Shown here: piece after piece, positions 1 through 8,575 of the stretch | How positions within the stretch are numbered: position 1 is the stretch's first letter | Layout of the letters: each line of letters begins with the position of its first letter | NCBI GenBank assembly: GCA_944412445.1 | Contig: CALYBJ010000019.1 | Span: 1-45,110, forward strand | From: an uncultured Clostridia bacterium | GTDB lineage: Bacteria; Bacillota; Clostridia; Oscillospirales; Acutalibacteraceae | Length of the DNA: 45,110 nt | Reading direction: 5' to 3' | Notes under the pieces: model-generated | Told to the model about the DNA's origin: nothing | Databases searched by the model: none | Seen by the model: the letters and a program-made list of their open reading frames with translations, nothing else | Made by a program: the position numbers and the translations under genes

Positions 1-74
1 GTTGTTAAAAAGGGAAAAAAGATATTTATAAAAGTTATAATTAAATAATTTTTTCAACTGAATAAAAAGATTTG

Positions 75-103
75 AAGAGCGGTTTTTAATGCCGCTCTTT
101 TTT
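75..103 (+). terminator. Rho-independent terminator of an upstream gene
   Basis: AAGAGCGG (75-82) pairs with CCGCTCTT (92-99) and is followed by a T-run. It would end a plus-strand transcript entering from before the window. Bases 1-74 are AT-rich and hold no gene I can support. Confidence 0.8.
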
Positions 104-135
104 GTGTCTTGGGAATACGCAGAACCGGTTTGAAA

Positions 136-149
136 ATAATAATTATTAT
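136..149. promoter_or_regulatory. Short AT palindrome, possible operator
   Basis: A perfect 14-bp palindrome, ATAATAATTATTAT, lies just upstream of the -35 box of the sugar operon. It could bind a regulator of that operon, but AT-rich palindromes of this size arise by chance and no regulator gene is adjacent. Confidence 0.2.
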
Positions 150-166
150 GAGCGGCGCCGTATGTG

Positions 167-195
167 TTGACATATTGCACATTATTTGCTAAAAT
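167..195 (+). promoter_or_regulatory. Sigma-A-type promoter of the sugar transport/GH2 operon
   Basis: TTGACA (167-172), 17-nt spacer, TAAAAT (190-195). The expected start lies near 202, giving a leader of about 40 nt before the transporter gene. Confidence 0.75.
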
Positions 196-240
196 TAACT
201 TACTATTTAATTCAAAATAATGAAAGGAAGCGGCGAAAAT

Positions 241-1593
241 ATGGAAAAAAGCGTAAGACCTTTCGGCATACGGGATAAAATCGGATATTTGTTCGGTGAT
301 TTCGGCTGTAATATGAGTTTTTCCTTTATTAACAGCTATATGATGGTATTTTTTGTAACCTGTCTTAATATTCTGCCGAAGCATTATGCGGTTATTATAA
401 TAGTATGCAAGGTTTGGGACGCCATAAACGACCCTATTATAGGCGGTATATGCGATTCAGCCAAGCCGGGCAAATCGGGAAAATTCAAGCCCTGGATAAA
501 GTGGGGAAGCATACCCCTTCTTTTGGCAAGCATTATAATGTTTATTTATATTCCGGACGCTCCCTATGCTTTAAGAGTTACACTCTGCGTCGCTTCATAT
601 TTTGTCTGGAGCGTTGCCTATACAAGCGTAAATGTTCCTTACGGCTCCCTTCAGTCGGTAATTACCACTGACTCAATTGAAAGGGCCGAGCTTTCAAACT
701 CACGAAGCATCGGAGCAATGCTGGCACAGGCGCCTGCCATGATACTTCTGCCCTTGATAGTATACGATTCAAACGACCAGCCCATAGGGGAAAGGTTTAT
801 ATTGGTAGCGGGAATAATGGCTTTAATCGGCGTATTTGCGTTCCAGATTACAGTAAATCTTGTTACGGAGCGTGTTCAGCCTAAAATTCAGCAAAAACAG
901 AAATTTAATTATGCCGCAACTTTGAAGGCATTTTTAACAAACAGACCTATGATGGCTTTGACAATATCTACTGTTGCCTATTTGTCATTGATAATGACCG
1001 CAACGAACTCACTGCAATATCTTTTTATGCTGTATTTTAAAAATACAAAGCTTATATCCGTAGCGGCGGTGCTTATAGCTCTTCCCATGCTGTTGGCAGT
1101 AGCTCTTGTAAAGCCTCTTGTAAAAAGATATTCAAAGAAGGTTATTTGCACATACCCATTTATAATTTCCATTATCGCAACGGGAATTATGACTTTTGTA
1201 CGTTTTACAAATCCCTATGTGTGGCTTGTGGTTTTCGCAATAGGAATGATGGCAACAGGCTTTTATATGGTTCTTATTTGGGCGATGGTAGCGGACTGCA
1301 TCGACTATCAGGAAAAGAAAACAGGTAGAAGAGAGGAAAGCTCGATTTATGCAACCTATTCGTTTTTCAGAAAGCTGTCCCAGGGAATAGGAAGCGCGAT
1401 AGTTTCTCTTGCCATAGGCTGGGCAGGATATATAAACGAAAACGGAGCCAATCAGGCGCCGGAGGTTGCGGGCAATGTATATTTTGCCGTCGGATTTTTG
1501 CCGTTTATAGGAAGTATTCTTTGCTTCGTATCCATGCTGTTAATATACAATATTGATGAAAAAAAGGAGAATATAAATGAGAGAGAAAATTAA
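241..1593 (+). CDS. GPH-family sugar:cation symporter
   Basis: Integral membrane protein of about 450 residues with roughly 12 hydrophobic segments, of the glycoside-pentoside-hexuronide:cation symporter family (MFS superfamily; MelB/LacS/XynP-like). Early family features are visible: IRDKIGYLFGDFG at the N-terminus and the WDAINDPIIGGICD motif in the first cytoplasmic loop region. It lacks the C-terminal EIIA domain of LacS. I chose ATG 241 over ATG 220 because AAAGGAAG at 223-230 sits about 10 nt upstream, and the 220 ATG would overlap that site. It overlaps the following GH2 gene by 17 nt, so the imported sugar is probably a beta-galactoside or related glycoside. The substrate is inferred from context only. 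Confidence 0.9.
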   Translation: MEKSVRPFGIRDKIGYLFGDFGCNMSFSFINSYMMVFFVTCLNILPKHYAVIIIVCKVWDAINDPIIGGICDSAKPGKSGKFKPWIKWGSIPLLLASIIMFIYIPDAPYALRVTLCVASYFVWSVAYTSVNVPYGSLQSVITTDSIERAELSNSRSIGAMLAQAPAMILLPLIVYDSNDQPIGERFILVAGIMALIGVFAFQITVNLVTERVQPKIQQKQKFNYAATLKAFLTNRPMMALTISTVAYLSLIMTATNSLQYLFMLYFKNTKLISVAAVLIALPMLLAVALVKPLVKRYSKKVICTYPFIISIIATGIMTFVRFTNPYVWLVVFAIGMMATGFYMVLIWAMVADCIDYQEKKTGRREESSIYATYSFFRKLSQGIGSAIVSLAIGWAGYINENGANQAPEVAGNVYFAVGFLPFIGSILCFVSMLLIYNIDEKKENINEREN

Positions 1594-3826
1594 AATCGAC
1601 AAGGGCTGGAAATTTTTAAAGGAACCGAGAAAAACCGATACGCCGCCGGCAGTTCCTACTCTGAAATGGAAAAGCGTAGATTTGCCTCATACATGGAACG
1701 CCTATGACGGACAGGACGGCGGTTACGATTATTACAGAGGCAAGTGCTGGTATATGACGGGAATGTCTGTGCAGCTTCAAAAGGACGAGGAAGCGTACCT
1801 TGAATTTTTAGGAGCGGAAGCCGTTGCAGAGGTCTATGTAAATGACAGAAAGGTATGTACCCATAAAGGCGGCTTTTCAACATTCAGATGCAACATTACT
1901 CCCTATATTAAGCACAACAGAGCGAAAATCGCTGTTTCCGTTGATAACAGCGAAAGCGACGAAGTGTACCCGCAGACTGCCGATTTTACATTTTACGGAG
2001 GACTTTACAGAGATGTAAATCTTATTATAACGAATAAGACGCATTTTGACCTTGACTATTACGGGGCGCCGGGAATAGCCGTAACGCCGGTTGTAAACAG
2101 TGACTCAAGCGCCGATGTAAAAGTAAGCCTTTATACAAGCAATATAACCGATGACTGCGAAATAACAGTTGAAACAGCGGGACAGAAAAACATATTAAAG
2201 CCGGGGGAAAGTGCAACGGAGTTCCATATTGAAAATCCGCATCTCTGGAACGGCAGGGAAGATCCTTATCTGTACGAGCTTTCTGCTAAAATTGTAAGGC
2301 AGGGCAAGGTGCTTGACAATGTTGAAGTGAAATACGGAATCAGAACCTTCAGCGTTGATCCTGAAAAGGGATTTTTCCTTAACGGAAAGTCATATCCTCT
2401 TCACGGCGTTTCAAGACATCAGGACAGAGAGAATATGGGCTGGGCAATAACTGAAAAAGAGCACAGAGAAGACATGGAGCTTATTGCCGAGGTTGGAGCC
2501 AACACCATAAGGCTCGCTCATTATCAGCATTCTCAGACATTTTATGATTTGTGCGATGAATACGGCATGATAGTATGGGCGGAAATCCCCTTTATTTCAG
2601 CGTTTATGAAAGGTGACAATGCCAAGGAAAACACCCTTTCACAGATGAAGGAGCTTGTACTTCAGAATTATAACCATCCCTCAATAATCTGCTGGGGAAT
2701 AGCAAATGAAATCACAATAGGCGGAGAAGACCCGAAGCTTATTGAAAATCTTCAGGAGCTTAACAGCCTTTGCCATGACCTTGACAAAACAAGGCTTACA
2801 ACCATTGCAAACCTGTCAATCGTTGAAAACGACAGTCCTTTTAATAAGATAACCGATATCGTTTCATACAATCACTATTTCGGCTGGTATGTAGGCTCCG
2901 TTGATGATAACGCACCTTGGCTTGACGCATTTCATAAGGAAAATCCCGAAATTTGTCTGGGACTTTCGGAGTACGGCTGCGAGGGCATATTAAAATATCA
3001 TAATGACGCCCCTGCGGTTCAGGATTATTCCGAGGAGTATCAGGCTTATTATCATGAAAAAATGCTTGAAACATTTGAAACAAGGCCGTATTTGTGGAGC
3101 ACTCATGTTTGGAATATGTTTGATTTCGGCAGCGACATGAGAGACGAAGGCGGAGTAAAGGGCAGAAATAACAAGGGACTTGTAACATACGACAGAAAAA
3201 CCAAAAAGGACAGCTTTTATATTTATCAGGCGTATTGGGTAAAGGATAAAAAGTTTGTTCATATATGCTCAAAAAGATATTATGACAGAACAGCCGATAA
3301 AATCACGGTAAAGGTATATTCCAACTGTAATGAGGTCACCCTTGAGGTAGACGGCGTTAAGGCGGGAAAATTAAAAGGCGATAAAATATTCATTTTTGAA
3401 AATGTACCGCTGAAACAGGGCGTTAACACGGTAAAAGCCTATACTGACGAATGTCAGGATTTTGCAGAGTTTAACAGAACCGATAAGCCTAACGAAGAAT
3501 ATGTTTTAAAGGACGTAAAATCCGGAAGCAATGCCGATAACTGGTTCAGTGATATATCGTCTGACGGAAAGCTTGAATTCAAGGAGGGCTATTTCTCCGT
3601 AAATGATAAAATCGGCGATATAATGAAAACTCCGGAGGGAGAAGAATTTATAAATTCCATGATTGATAAAATAACCTCCGAAATGAATATGAGTATAAGC
3701 AAAGGCATGATGAATATGGCAAAGGGCTTCACGGTAAATAAAATCTTTGAAATGGCAGGCTCAAGAGTGCCGGACAGCGTAAAACCCTGGGTAAACGAGG
3801 AGCTTCAGAAAATTAAAAAGCCGTAA
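1577..3826 (+). CDS. Glycoside hydrolase family 2, beta-galactosidase-like
   Basis: Intracellular GH2 exo-glycosidase of 749 residues with no signal peptide. Order: jelly-roll sugar-binding domain (about 1-170), Ig-like domain (about 175-265), TIM barrel (about 270-560), Ig-like domain, then a Met-rich C-terminal tail (about 640-749). The acid/base is Glu378 in the IANE motif and the nucleophile Glu465 in SEYG. The RLAHYQH and HGVSRHQD motifs resemble beta-galactosidases more than beta-glucuronidases, though the aglycone and exact sugar are not fixed by sequence. The start has AAGGAG six to eight bases upstream. It overlaps the transporter by 17 nt, which implies import then hydrolysis of a beta-glycoside in the cytoplasm. 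The tail is treated as a separate finding. Confidence 0.9.
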   Translation: MREKIKIDKGWKFLKEPRKTDTPPAVPTLKWKSVDLPHTWNAYDGQDGGYDYYRGKCWYMTGMSVQLQKDEEAYLEFLGAEAVAEVYVNDRKVCTHKGGFSTFRCNITPYIKHNRAKIAVSVDNSESDEVYPQTADFTFYGGLYRDVNLIITNKTHFDLDYYGAPGIAVTPVVNSDSSADVKVSLYTSNITDDCEITVETAGQKNILKPGESATEFHIENPHLWNGREDPYLYELSAKIVRQGKVLDNVEVKYGIRTFSVDPEKGFFLNGKSYPLHGVSRHQDRENMGWAITEKEHREDMELIAEVGANTIRLAHYQHSQTFYDLCDEYGMIVWAEIPFISAFMKGDNAKENTLSQMKELVLQNYNHPSIICWGIANEITIGGEDPKLIENLQELNSLCHDLDKTRLTTIANLSIVENDSPFNKITDIVSYNHYFGWYVGSVDDNAPWLDAFHKENPEICLGLSEYGCEGILKYHNDAPAVQDYSEEYQAYYHEKMLETFETRPYLWSTHVWNMFDFGSDMRDEGGVKGRNNKGLVTYDRKTKKDSFYIYQAYWVKDKKFVHICSKRYYDRTADKITVKVYSNCNEVTLEVDGVKAGKLKGDKIFIFENVPLKQGVNTVKAYTDECQDFAEFNRTDKPNEEYVLKDVKSGSNADNWFSDISSDGKLEFKEGYFSVNDKIGDIMKTPEGEEFINSMIDKITSEMNMSISKGMMNMAKGFTVNKIFEMAGSRVPDSVKPWVNEELQKIKKP

Positions 3827-3832
3827 GACAGC

Positions 3833-3870
3833 AAAACAGGAAGGATTTTAAAGTCCCTCCTGTTTTTTTA
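3833..3870. terminator. Bidirectional terminator between convergent operons
   Basis: AACAGGAAGGA (3835-3845) pairs with TCCCTCCTGTT (3854-3864) with one mismatch. A T-run follows on the plus strand and A-runs allow termination on the minus strand. It serves the GH2 operon and the redox operon. Confidence 0.85.
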
Positions 3871-3887
3871 TTGATTATTTGAATATA

Positions 3888-4091
3888 TCAGTCCTCAAGA
3901 CTTTTATAATACAAATAGCAGTGACAGTAGCCTTCAAAATTCGGATCCTTTATCTGATCTCTGAATTCCTTGCACATACATTTTGTGTCTTCTGTCTGCT
4001 CTCTTCTGCAGGGACAGTAGCCGCCTGTGCGCCGGAGGCCTTCCTTCACCTTTTTTACGATCTCTTCGTTATCGTTGTATCGTATTTTCAT
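3888..4091 (-). CDS. Small ferredoxin-thioredoxin reductase catalytic-chain-like protein
   Basis: A 67-residue soluble protein with six cysteines in three CxC pairs: CPC, nine residues, CMC, fifteen residues, CHC, followed by LYY. The CPCR and CHCxLY motifs are those of the catalytic chain of ferredoxin:thioredoxin reductase, which uses a [4Fe-4S] cluster and an active-site disulfide. In plant-type FTR the spacings are 16 and 8, so the middle pair is shifted here although the outer distance (27) is the same. It begins directly after the rubrerythrin stop and is last in the minus-strand redox operon. A disulfide-reducing or electron-transfer role is inferred; the partner is unknown. Confidence 0.8.
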   Translation of the reverse strand: MKIRYNDNEEIVKKVKEGLRRTGGYCPCRREQTEDTKCMCKEFRDQIKDPNFEGYCHCYLYYKSLED

Positions 4092-4092
4092 A

Positions 4093-4632
4093 TTAATAAT
4101 TTTCCGCTTTAAGCTCGAAATATGCCTTGGGATGAGCGCATACGGGGCAAACCTCGGGAGCGGCTTTTCCTACAACAATATGTCCGCAGTTGGAGCACTG
4201 CCAGATCTTGTCGCCGTCTCTTGAGAATACAAGACCGCCTTCAATGTTAGCGATAAGCTTTCTGTATCTTTCCTCGTGCTCTTTTTCGATTTTTGCAACC
4301 TGCTCGAAAAGGAAAGCTATATGCTCGAAGCCTTCTTCTCTTGCGTCCTTTGCAAACTCTGCGTACATATCTGTCCATTCGTAGTTTTCACCGGCTGCGG
4401 CGTCGTTAAGGTTAGCCATTGTGCCGGGAACCTCACCGTCATGAAGAAGCTTGAACCAGATTTTCGCGTGTTCTTTTTCATTCTTGGAGGTTTCCTCAAA
4501 GATTTTGCCTATCTGGACATAGCCGTCTTTTTTAGCCTTTGAAGCGTAATACTGATATTTGGTATGAGCCTGAGATTCGCCTGCAAATGCGGCTAAAAGA
4601 TTTTTTTCGGTTTTTGAACCTTTAAGATCCAT
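4093..4632 (-). CDS. rbr: Rubrerythrin
   Basis: Non-haem diiron peroxidase of 179 residues that reduces hydrogen peroxide in anaerobes using electrons from rubredoxin-type partners. The N-terminal ferritin-like domain (1-135) carries the repeated ExxH iron ligands ([43 protein letters not shown]). The C-terminal rubredoxin-like domain (about 142-172) has the CSNC and CPVC iron site. AAAAGGAG lies upstream of the ATG. It sits between a flavin reductase-rubredoxin and an FTR-like protein, consistent with a peroxide-detoxifying electron chain. Confidence 0.97.
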   Translation of the reverse strand: MDLKGSKTEKNLLAAFAGESQAHTKYQYYASKAKKDGYVQIGKIFEETSKNEKEHAKIWFKLLHDGEVPGTMANLNDAAAGENYEWTDMYAEFAKDAREEGFEHIAFLFEQVAKIEKEHEERYRKLIANIEGGLVFSRDGDKIWQCSNCGHIVVGKAAPEVCPVCAHPKAYFELKAENY

Positions 4633-4671
4633 AAAAACAACTCCTTTTATATAATTTTAAATCTGTATGAT

Positions 4672-5280
4672 TTACAGTTTTTCAAAGTCGGATGCGCCGT
4701 GCTTGCAAATGGGACATACAAAATCGTCTGCCATTTCCTCATGCTCGTAAACATAGCCGCAGATTTTGCATTTCCAGCCCTTTTTAGGCGCAGAATCGGA
4801 AGATGCCTGAGTTTTTACGCTGCTGTGATAATAAGCGTAAGTCATAGGCTCCTTGTCTGAAAGAATTTCACCGTCGGAAACATCGGCGACAAACATTGTA
4901 TGAGTTCCCAAATCCACACTGTCAACGACCCTGCCGGATATAAAAGCGCAGGCGTACTTCGTCAGGTACGGAAGACCGTTGCTTGAATAACCGAAATCTT
5001 CAAAGCCTGAAAATTTATCGGCAGTTTTTCCGCTCCGGAAGCCAAAGCGCTTAAAAAGGTCAAAAGCTGCTGAAACATCAAGAACAGAAACATTAAAAAT
5101 TCCGGAATTTTTAATAAGGTCATGGGTAAAATTATCCTTGTTTACGGTAACTGCAATTCTCACGGGAGAGGAGGTTACCTGTATGGCTGTGTTTATTACG
5201 CAGCCGTTAATTTTTTCCTGGTTTTTTGCGGTTAAAATAAATAAACCGTAGCTTATTTTATAAAGTGCGTTATTATTCAT
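4672..5280 (-). CDS. Flavin reductase-rubredoxin fusion (high-molecular-weight rubredoxin)
   Basis: A 202-residue two-domain redox protein. Residues 1 to about 150 form an FMN-binding split-barrel flavin reductase domain (for example GCVINTAIQVTSSPVRIAVTVN and the SVLDVSA region). After a short Ser-rich linker, residues about 168-202 are a rubredoxin with CKICGYVY and CPICKHG iron ligands. This is the architecture of Hrb (high-molecular-weight rubredoxin), which passes electrons from NAD(P)H to flavodiiron proteins in clostridia. No flavodiiron protein is in the window, so rubrerythrin next door is the likely local acceptor (inference). AAAGGAG precedes the start. Confidence 0.92.
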   Translation of the reverse strand: MNNNALYKISYGLFILTAKNQEKINGCVINTAIQVTSSPVRIAVTVNKDNFTHDLIKNSGIFNVSVLDVSAAFDLFKRFGFRSGKTADKFSGFEDFGYSSNGLPYLTKYACAFISGRVVDSVDLGTHTMFVADVSDGEILSDKEPMTYAYYHSSVKTQASSDSAPKKGWKCKICGYVYEHEEMADDFVCPICKHGASDFEKL

Positions 5281-5328
5281 TATTTCAGCTCCTTTTTATA
5301 GTATATAAATTTTTTTTTAATTTATTAT

Positions 5329-5721
5329 TTATTGAGCAATTCTGAACATGGTAAAGCTTGCTTTCGCGATTTTAGCGCCGTTTTCATCGGAAATAAGGGT
5401 TTCATAGTAAGATATTTTTTTTCCTGCCTTAATACAGGAAGCCTCGGCAAAAAGCTTTTTGCCTGTTCCCGGTCTTAAATAGGCAATATTTCCGTCGGCG
5501 GAAACGCTTATTGTTCCGTCAGCGCAGGCAGCCACGGCGCAGGAAAAGTCAGCGATTGTAAAAATAACGCCGCCCTGAACAACATTGTTTCCGTTCAGAT
5601 GCTTATCCTCTACATTAAGACTGATAACTGCGTGTCCCGGTTCGGCTGATTCGATAACCGAACCTATTCCTGTTGCAAATCTGTCATTGTCAAAAAATTT
5701 TTTAATTTCTTCTATTGTCAT
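5329..5721 (-). CDS. PaaI-type hotdog-fold thioesterase
   Basis: A 130-residue single hotdog-fold domain. The segment NNVVQGGVIFTIADFSCAVAA matches the conserved helix and catalytic region of PaaI/YbgC-type acyl-CoA thioesterases, where an acidic residue in the helix activates water. The acyl-CoA substrate cannot be read from sequence. It is first in the minus-strand redox operon, with GGAGGC just upstream and a promoter at 5740-5768. The link to rubrerythrin and Hrb is positional only. Confidence 0.85.
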   Translation of the reverse strand: MTIEEIKKFFDNDRFATGIGSVIESAEPGHAVISLNVEDKHLNGNNVVQGGVIFTIADFSCAVAACADGTISVSADGNIAYLRPGTGKKLFAEASCIKAGKKISYYETLISDENGAKIAKASFTMFRIAQ

Positions 5722-5739
5722 AATTTAGCCTCCGAGCCA

Positions 5740-5768
5740 AGTTTAACATTTTTTATTAAAAAAGTAAA
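5740..5768 (-). promoter_or_regulatory. Candidate promoter of the thioesterase-Hrb-rubrerythrin operon
   Basis: Minus strand TTTACT (5763-5768), 17-nt spacer, TAAACT (5740-5745), about 20 nt before the start codon. A moderate match; no PerR-type palindrome was obvious. Confidence 0.45.
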
Positions 5769-5814
5769 CCTTATTATGATGAATATTTTATAATTTATAT
5801 TTTGCATTAAATTG

Positions 5815-5843
5815 TTGACATAATACAGGGTTTAGGGTAAAAT
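5815..5843 (+). promoter_or_regulatory. valS promoter
   Basis: TTGACA (5815-5820), 17-nt spacer, TAAAAT (5838-5843). The leader to the valS ATG is only about 37 nt, too short for a T-box. Confidence 0.8.
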
Positions 5844-5886
5844 AAATATAATTGTTTATTTGTAAAAAGATGAAAGGATTAAGGCA

Positions 5887-8511
5887 ATGAGTAAGGAACT
5901 TGAAAAACAGTATAATCCTAAAAATGTTGAAGACAGAATATATAAGTCCTGGCTTGACGGAAAATACTTTCACGCTAACCTTGATGAAAATAAAGACACA
6001 TATACGATAGTAATACCGCCGCCGAACATTACCGGACAGCTTCACATGGGACACGCTCTTGACAATACTCTTCAGGATATACTTATCCGCTGGAAGAGGA
6101 TGCAGGGGTATGATACTCTTTGGATGCCGGGCACCGACCACGCCTCAATAGCCACCGAGGCAAAAATTGTAGAGGCAATGAAAAAAGAGGGCATCACAAA
6201 GGAAGACATTGGCAGGGAAAAATTCCTTGAGAGAGCCTGGAAGTGGAAAGAGCAGTACGGCGGAAGAATTGTTGAGCAGCTTAAAAAATTAGGTTCTTCC
6301 TGCGACTGGGACAGAGAGCGCTTTACGCTTGACGAAGGCTGCAGTAAAGCTGTTAAAGAAGTATTTGTAAGACTTTATGAAAAAGGACTTATTTACAGGG
6401 GAGAAAAAATAATCAACTGGTGTCCTCATTGTCTTACATCAATTTCCGACGCAGAGGTAGAGTATGAGGACCAGGCGGGACACTTCTGGCATCTGCGCTA
6501 TCCGTTCAAGGACGGAAGCGGATATCTTGAGCTTGCCACAACAAGACCCGAAACGCTGCTGGGCGACACTGCGGTAGCCGTTAACCCCAATGATGAAAGA
6601 TATAAGGACATTGTAGGAAAAACACTTATTCTTCCTATTGTTCACCGTGAAATTCCTGTTATCGCCGACGATTATGTTGAGGTTGATTTCGGAACAGGCG
6701 TAGTTAAAATAACTCCGGCACATGACCCCAACGACTTTGAAGTAGGCCTGCGCCACAACCTTGAGGTTATAAATGTCTTAACTCCCGACGCGAAAATCGT
6801 TGATGATTATCCCAAATACGCCGGTATGGACAGATACGAAGCCAGAAAGGCAATAGTAAAGGATCTTGAGGAAGAGGGAGCGCTGGTAAGAGTTGAGGAT
6901 TATTCTCATAATGTAGGCTCATGTTACCGCTGTCATTCAACTGTTGAACCCCGTGTTTCAAAGCAGTGGTTTGTTAAAATGGAGCCTCTTGCCAAGCCTG
7001 CCATAGATGTTGTCAAGGAAGGCAAGACGAAGTTTATTCCCGAAAGATTCAGTAAGATTTATTATCACTGGATGGAAAACATAAAAGACTGGTGTATATC
7101 CCGTCAGCTTTGGTGGGGTCACAGGATTCCTGCATGGTACTGCGATGACTGCGGCGAGATAACCGTTTCAAAGGAAACTCCGGATTGCTGCTGCAAGTGC
7201 GGAAGCAAAAATATTCATCAGGATCCGGACACTCTGGACACATGGTTCTCATCTGCCCTCTGGCCGTTCTCAACCCTCGGCTGGCCCGATGAAACGCCTG
7301 AGCTCAAGCATTATTTCCCCACAAATACTCTTGTTACGGGATATGATATAATCTTCTTCTGGGTAGCGAGAATGATTTTCTCGTCCTGCGAGCAGATGAA
7401 CTGCCAGCCCTTTGACACTGTTCTTATTCACGGACTTGTAAGAGACGCTCAGGGCAGAAAAATGTCAAAATCCTTAGGCAACGGAATTGACCCTCTTGAG
7501 ATAATAGACAAATACGGAGCCGACGCATTAAGATTTACTCTTGCCACAGGCAACAGCCCCGGAAATGATATGCGTTTTTCAGATGAAAAGGTAGAAGCCA
7601 GCAGAAACTTCGCCAACAAACTGTGGAACGCAGCAAGGTTTGTGCTTATGAATCTTGACGAAAACGAGCCGGCGCCCTATATTCCCGAAAAGCTGGATAT
7701 CGAGGATAAGTGGATACTGGATCAGTTTAACAATCTTGTTGCGGATGTAACAGGCTCTCTTGAAAAATTTGAGCTTGGACTTGCGGTTCAGAAGCTTTAT
7801 GATTTTATATGGGATGTTCTCTGCGACTGGTATATAGAGCTTTGCAAAATCAGATTAAACGGCGAAGACGCCGAAGCGAAAAAGACTTGCAAGGGCGTGC
7901 TTGTTTATGTCATGTCAAATACATTAAAGCTTCTTCACCCCTTTATGCCCTTTATAACAGAGGAAATATGGCAGACGCTTCCTCATGACGGTGAAACAAT
8001 AATGCTTTCACCCTGGTGCAGATTTGACGAAAAGCTTGTATTTACTGCCGAGAGAACTGAAATGGAAAGAATCATGACGGCAATTAAAGCGGTAAGAAAC
8101 CGCAGAGGCGAAATGAATGTACCTCCTTCAAAGAAAGCCAAGGTGTATATCGCAACGGCTTATAAGGACACATTCAGCGCCGGAGTAAAATTCTTTATCC
8201 GTCTTGCATCCGCCTCAGAGGTTGAGGTAGGAGACAGCTTCGATATAGAGGGAAGCGTAAGCGTTGTTACGGCTGACGCTACAATATATCTGCCTCTTGC
8301 GGAGCTTGTTGACTTTGAAGCTGAGCGCAAGAGACTTAATAAAGAGCTTGCGGAAGCGGAGAAAAAGCTCGGATTTATTGAAAACAAGCTTAATAATCCG
8401 GGATTCCTTGCTAAAGCTCCGGAGAAGGTAATTGCGGAGCAGAAAGAACAGGGCGCAAAGCTTAAGGAAAAAATTGCGCTTTTGAAATCCAGCATTGAAA
8501 AGTTAAATTAA
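5887..8511 (+). CDS. valS: Valyl-tRNA synthetase
   Basis: Class I aminoacyl-tRNA synthetase of 874 residues, the usual length, charging tRNA-Val with valine in the cytoplasm. The HIGH-type motif appears as LHMGH in the [13 protein letters not shown] segment, the KMSKS motif is in [11 protein letters not shown], and the editing (CP1) domain lies between them with [12 protein letters not shown]. The C-terminus (about 805-874) is the coiled-coil arm typical of ValRS. A GAAAGGA site lies 9-15 nt upstream of the ATG. folC follows after a weak hairpin. Unlike many Bacillota valS genes it has no T-box leader. Confidence 0.98.
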   Translation: MSKELEKQYNPKNVEDRIYKSWLDGKYFHANLDENKDTYTIVIPPPNITGQLHMGHALDNTLQDILIRWKRMQGYDTLWMPGTDHASIATEAKIVEAMKKEGITKEDIGREKFLERAWKWKEQYGGRIVEQLKKLGSSCDWDRERFTLDEGCSKAVKEVFVRLYEKGLIYRGEKIINWCPHCLTSISDAEVEYEDQAGHFWHLRYPFKDGSGYLELATTRPETLLGDTAVAVNPNDERYKDIVGKTLILPIVHREIPVIADDYVEVDFGTGVVKITPAHDPNDFEVGLRHNLEVINVLTPDAKIVDDYPKYAGMDRYEARKAIVKDLEEEGALVRVEDYSHNVGSCYRCHSTVEPRVSKQWFVKMEPLAKPAIDVVKEGKTKFIPERFSKIYYHWMENIKDWCISRQLWWGHRIPAWYCDDCGEITVSKETPDCCCKCGSKNIHQDPDTLDTWFSSALWPFSTLGWPDETPELKHYFPTNTLVTGYDIIFFWVARMIFSSCEQMNCQPFDTVLIHGLVRDAQGRKMSKSLGNGIDPLEIIDKYGADALRFTLATGNSPGNDMRFSDEKVEASRNFANKLWNAARFVLMNLDENEPAPYIPEKLDIEDKWILDQFNNLVADVTGSLEKFELGLAVQKLYDFIWDVLCDWYIELCKIRLNGEDAEAKKTCKGVLVYVMSNTLKLLHPFMPFITEEIWQTLPHDGETIMLSPWCRFDEKLVFTAERTEMERIMTAIKAVRNRRGEMNVPPSKKAKVYIATAYKDTFSAGVKFFIRLASASEVEVGDSFDIEGSVSVVTADATIYLPLAELVDFEAERKRLNKELAEAEKKLGFIENKLNNPGFLAKAPEKVIAEQKEQGAKLKEKIALLKSSIEKLN

Positions 8512-8519
8512 AGCTGAGG

Positions 8520-8548
8520 GCTGCCGTATTTAATGCGGCAGCTTTGTT
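8520..8548 (+). terminator. Weak hairpin between valS and folC
   Basis: GCTGCCG (8520-8526) pairs with CGGCAGC (8536-8542), but the T-tract is short and interrupted. It may only partly terminate, so valS and folC may be cotranscribed. Confidence 0.5.
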
Positions 8549-8575
8549 GCGTAAAAGAAGAAAAGGAAGAGAGAA

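Noticed and set aside
2841..3272. Minus-strand frames inside the GH2 gene
   Set aside because: Antisense shadows in a conserved catalytic barrel, with no start signals.
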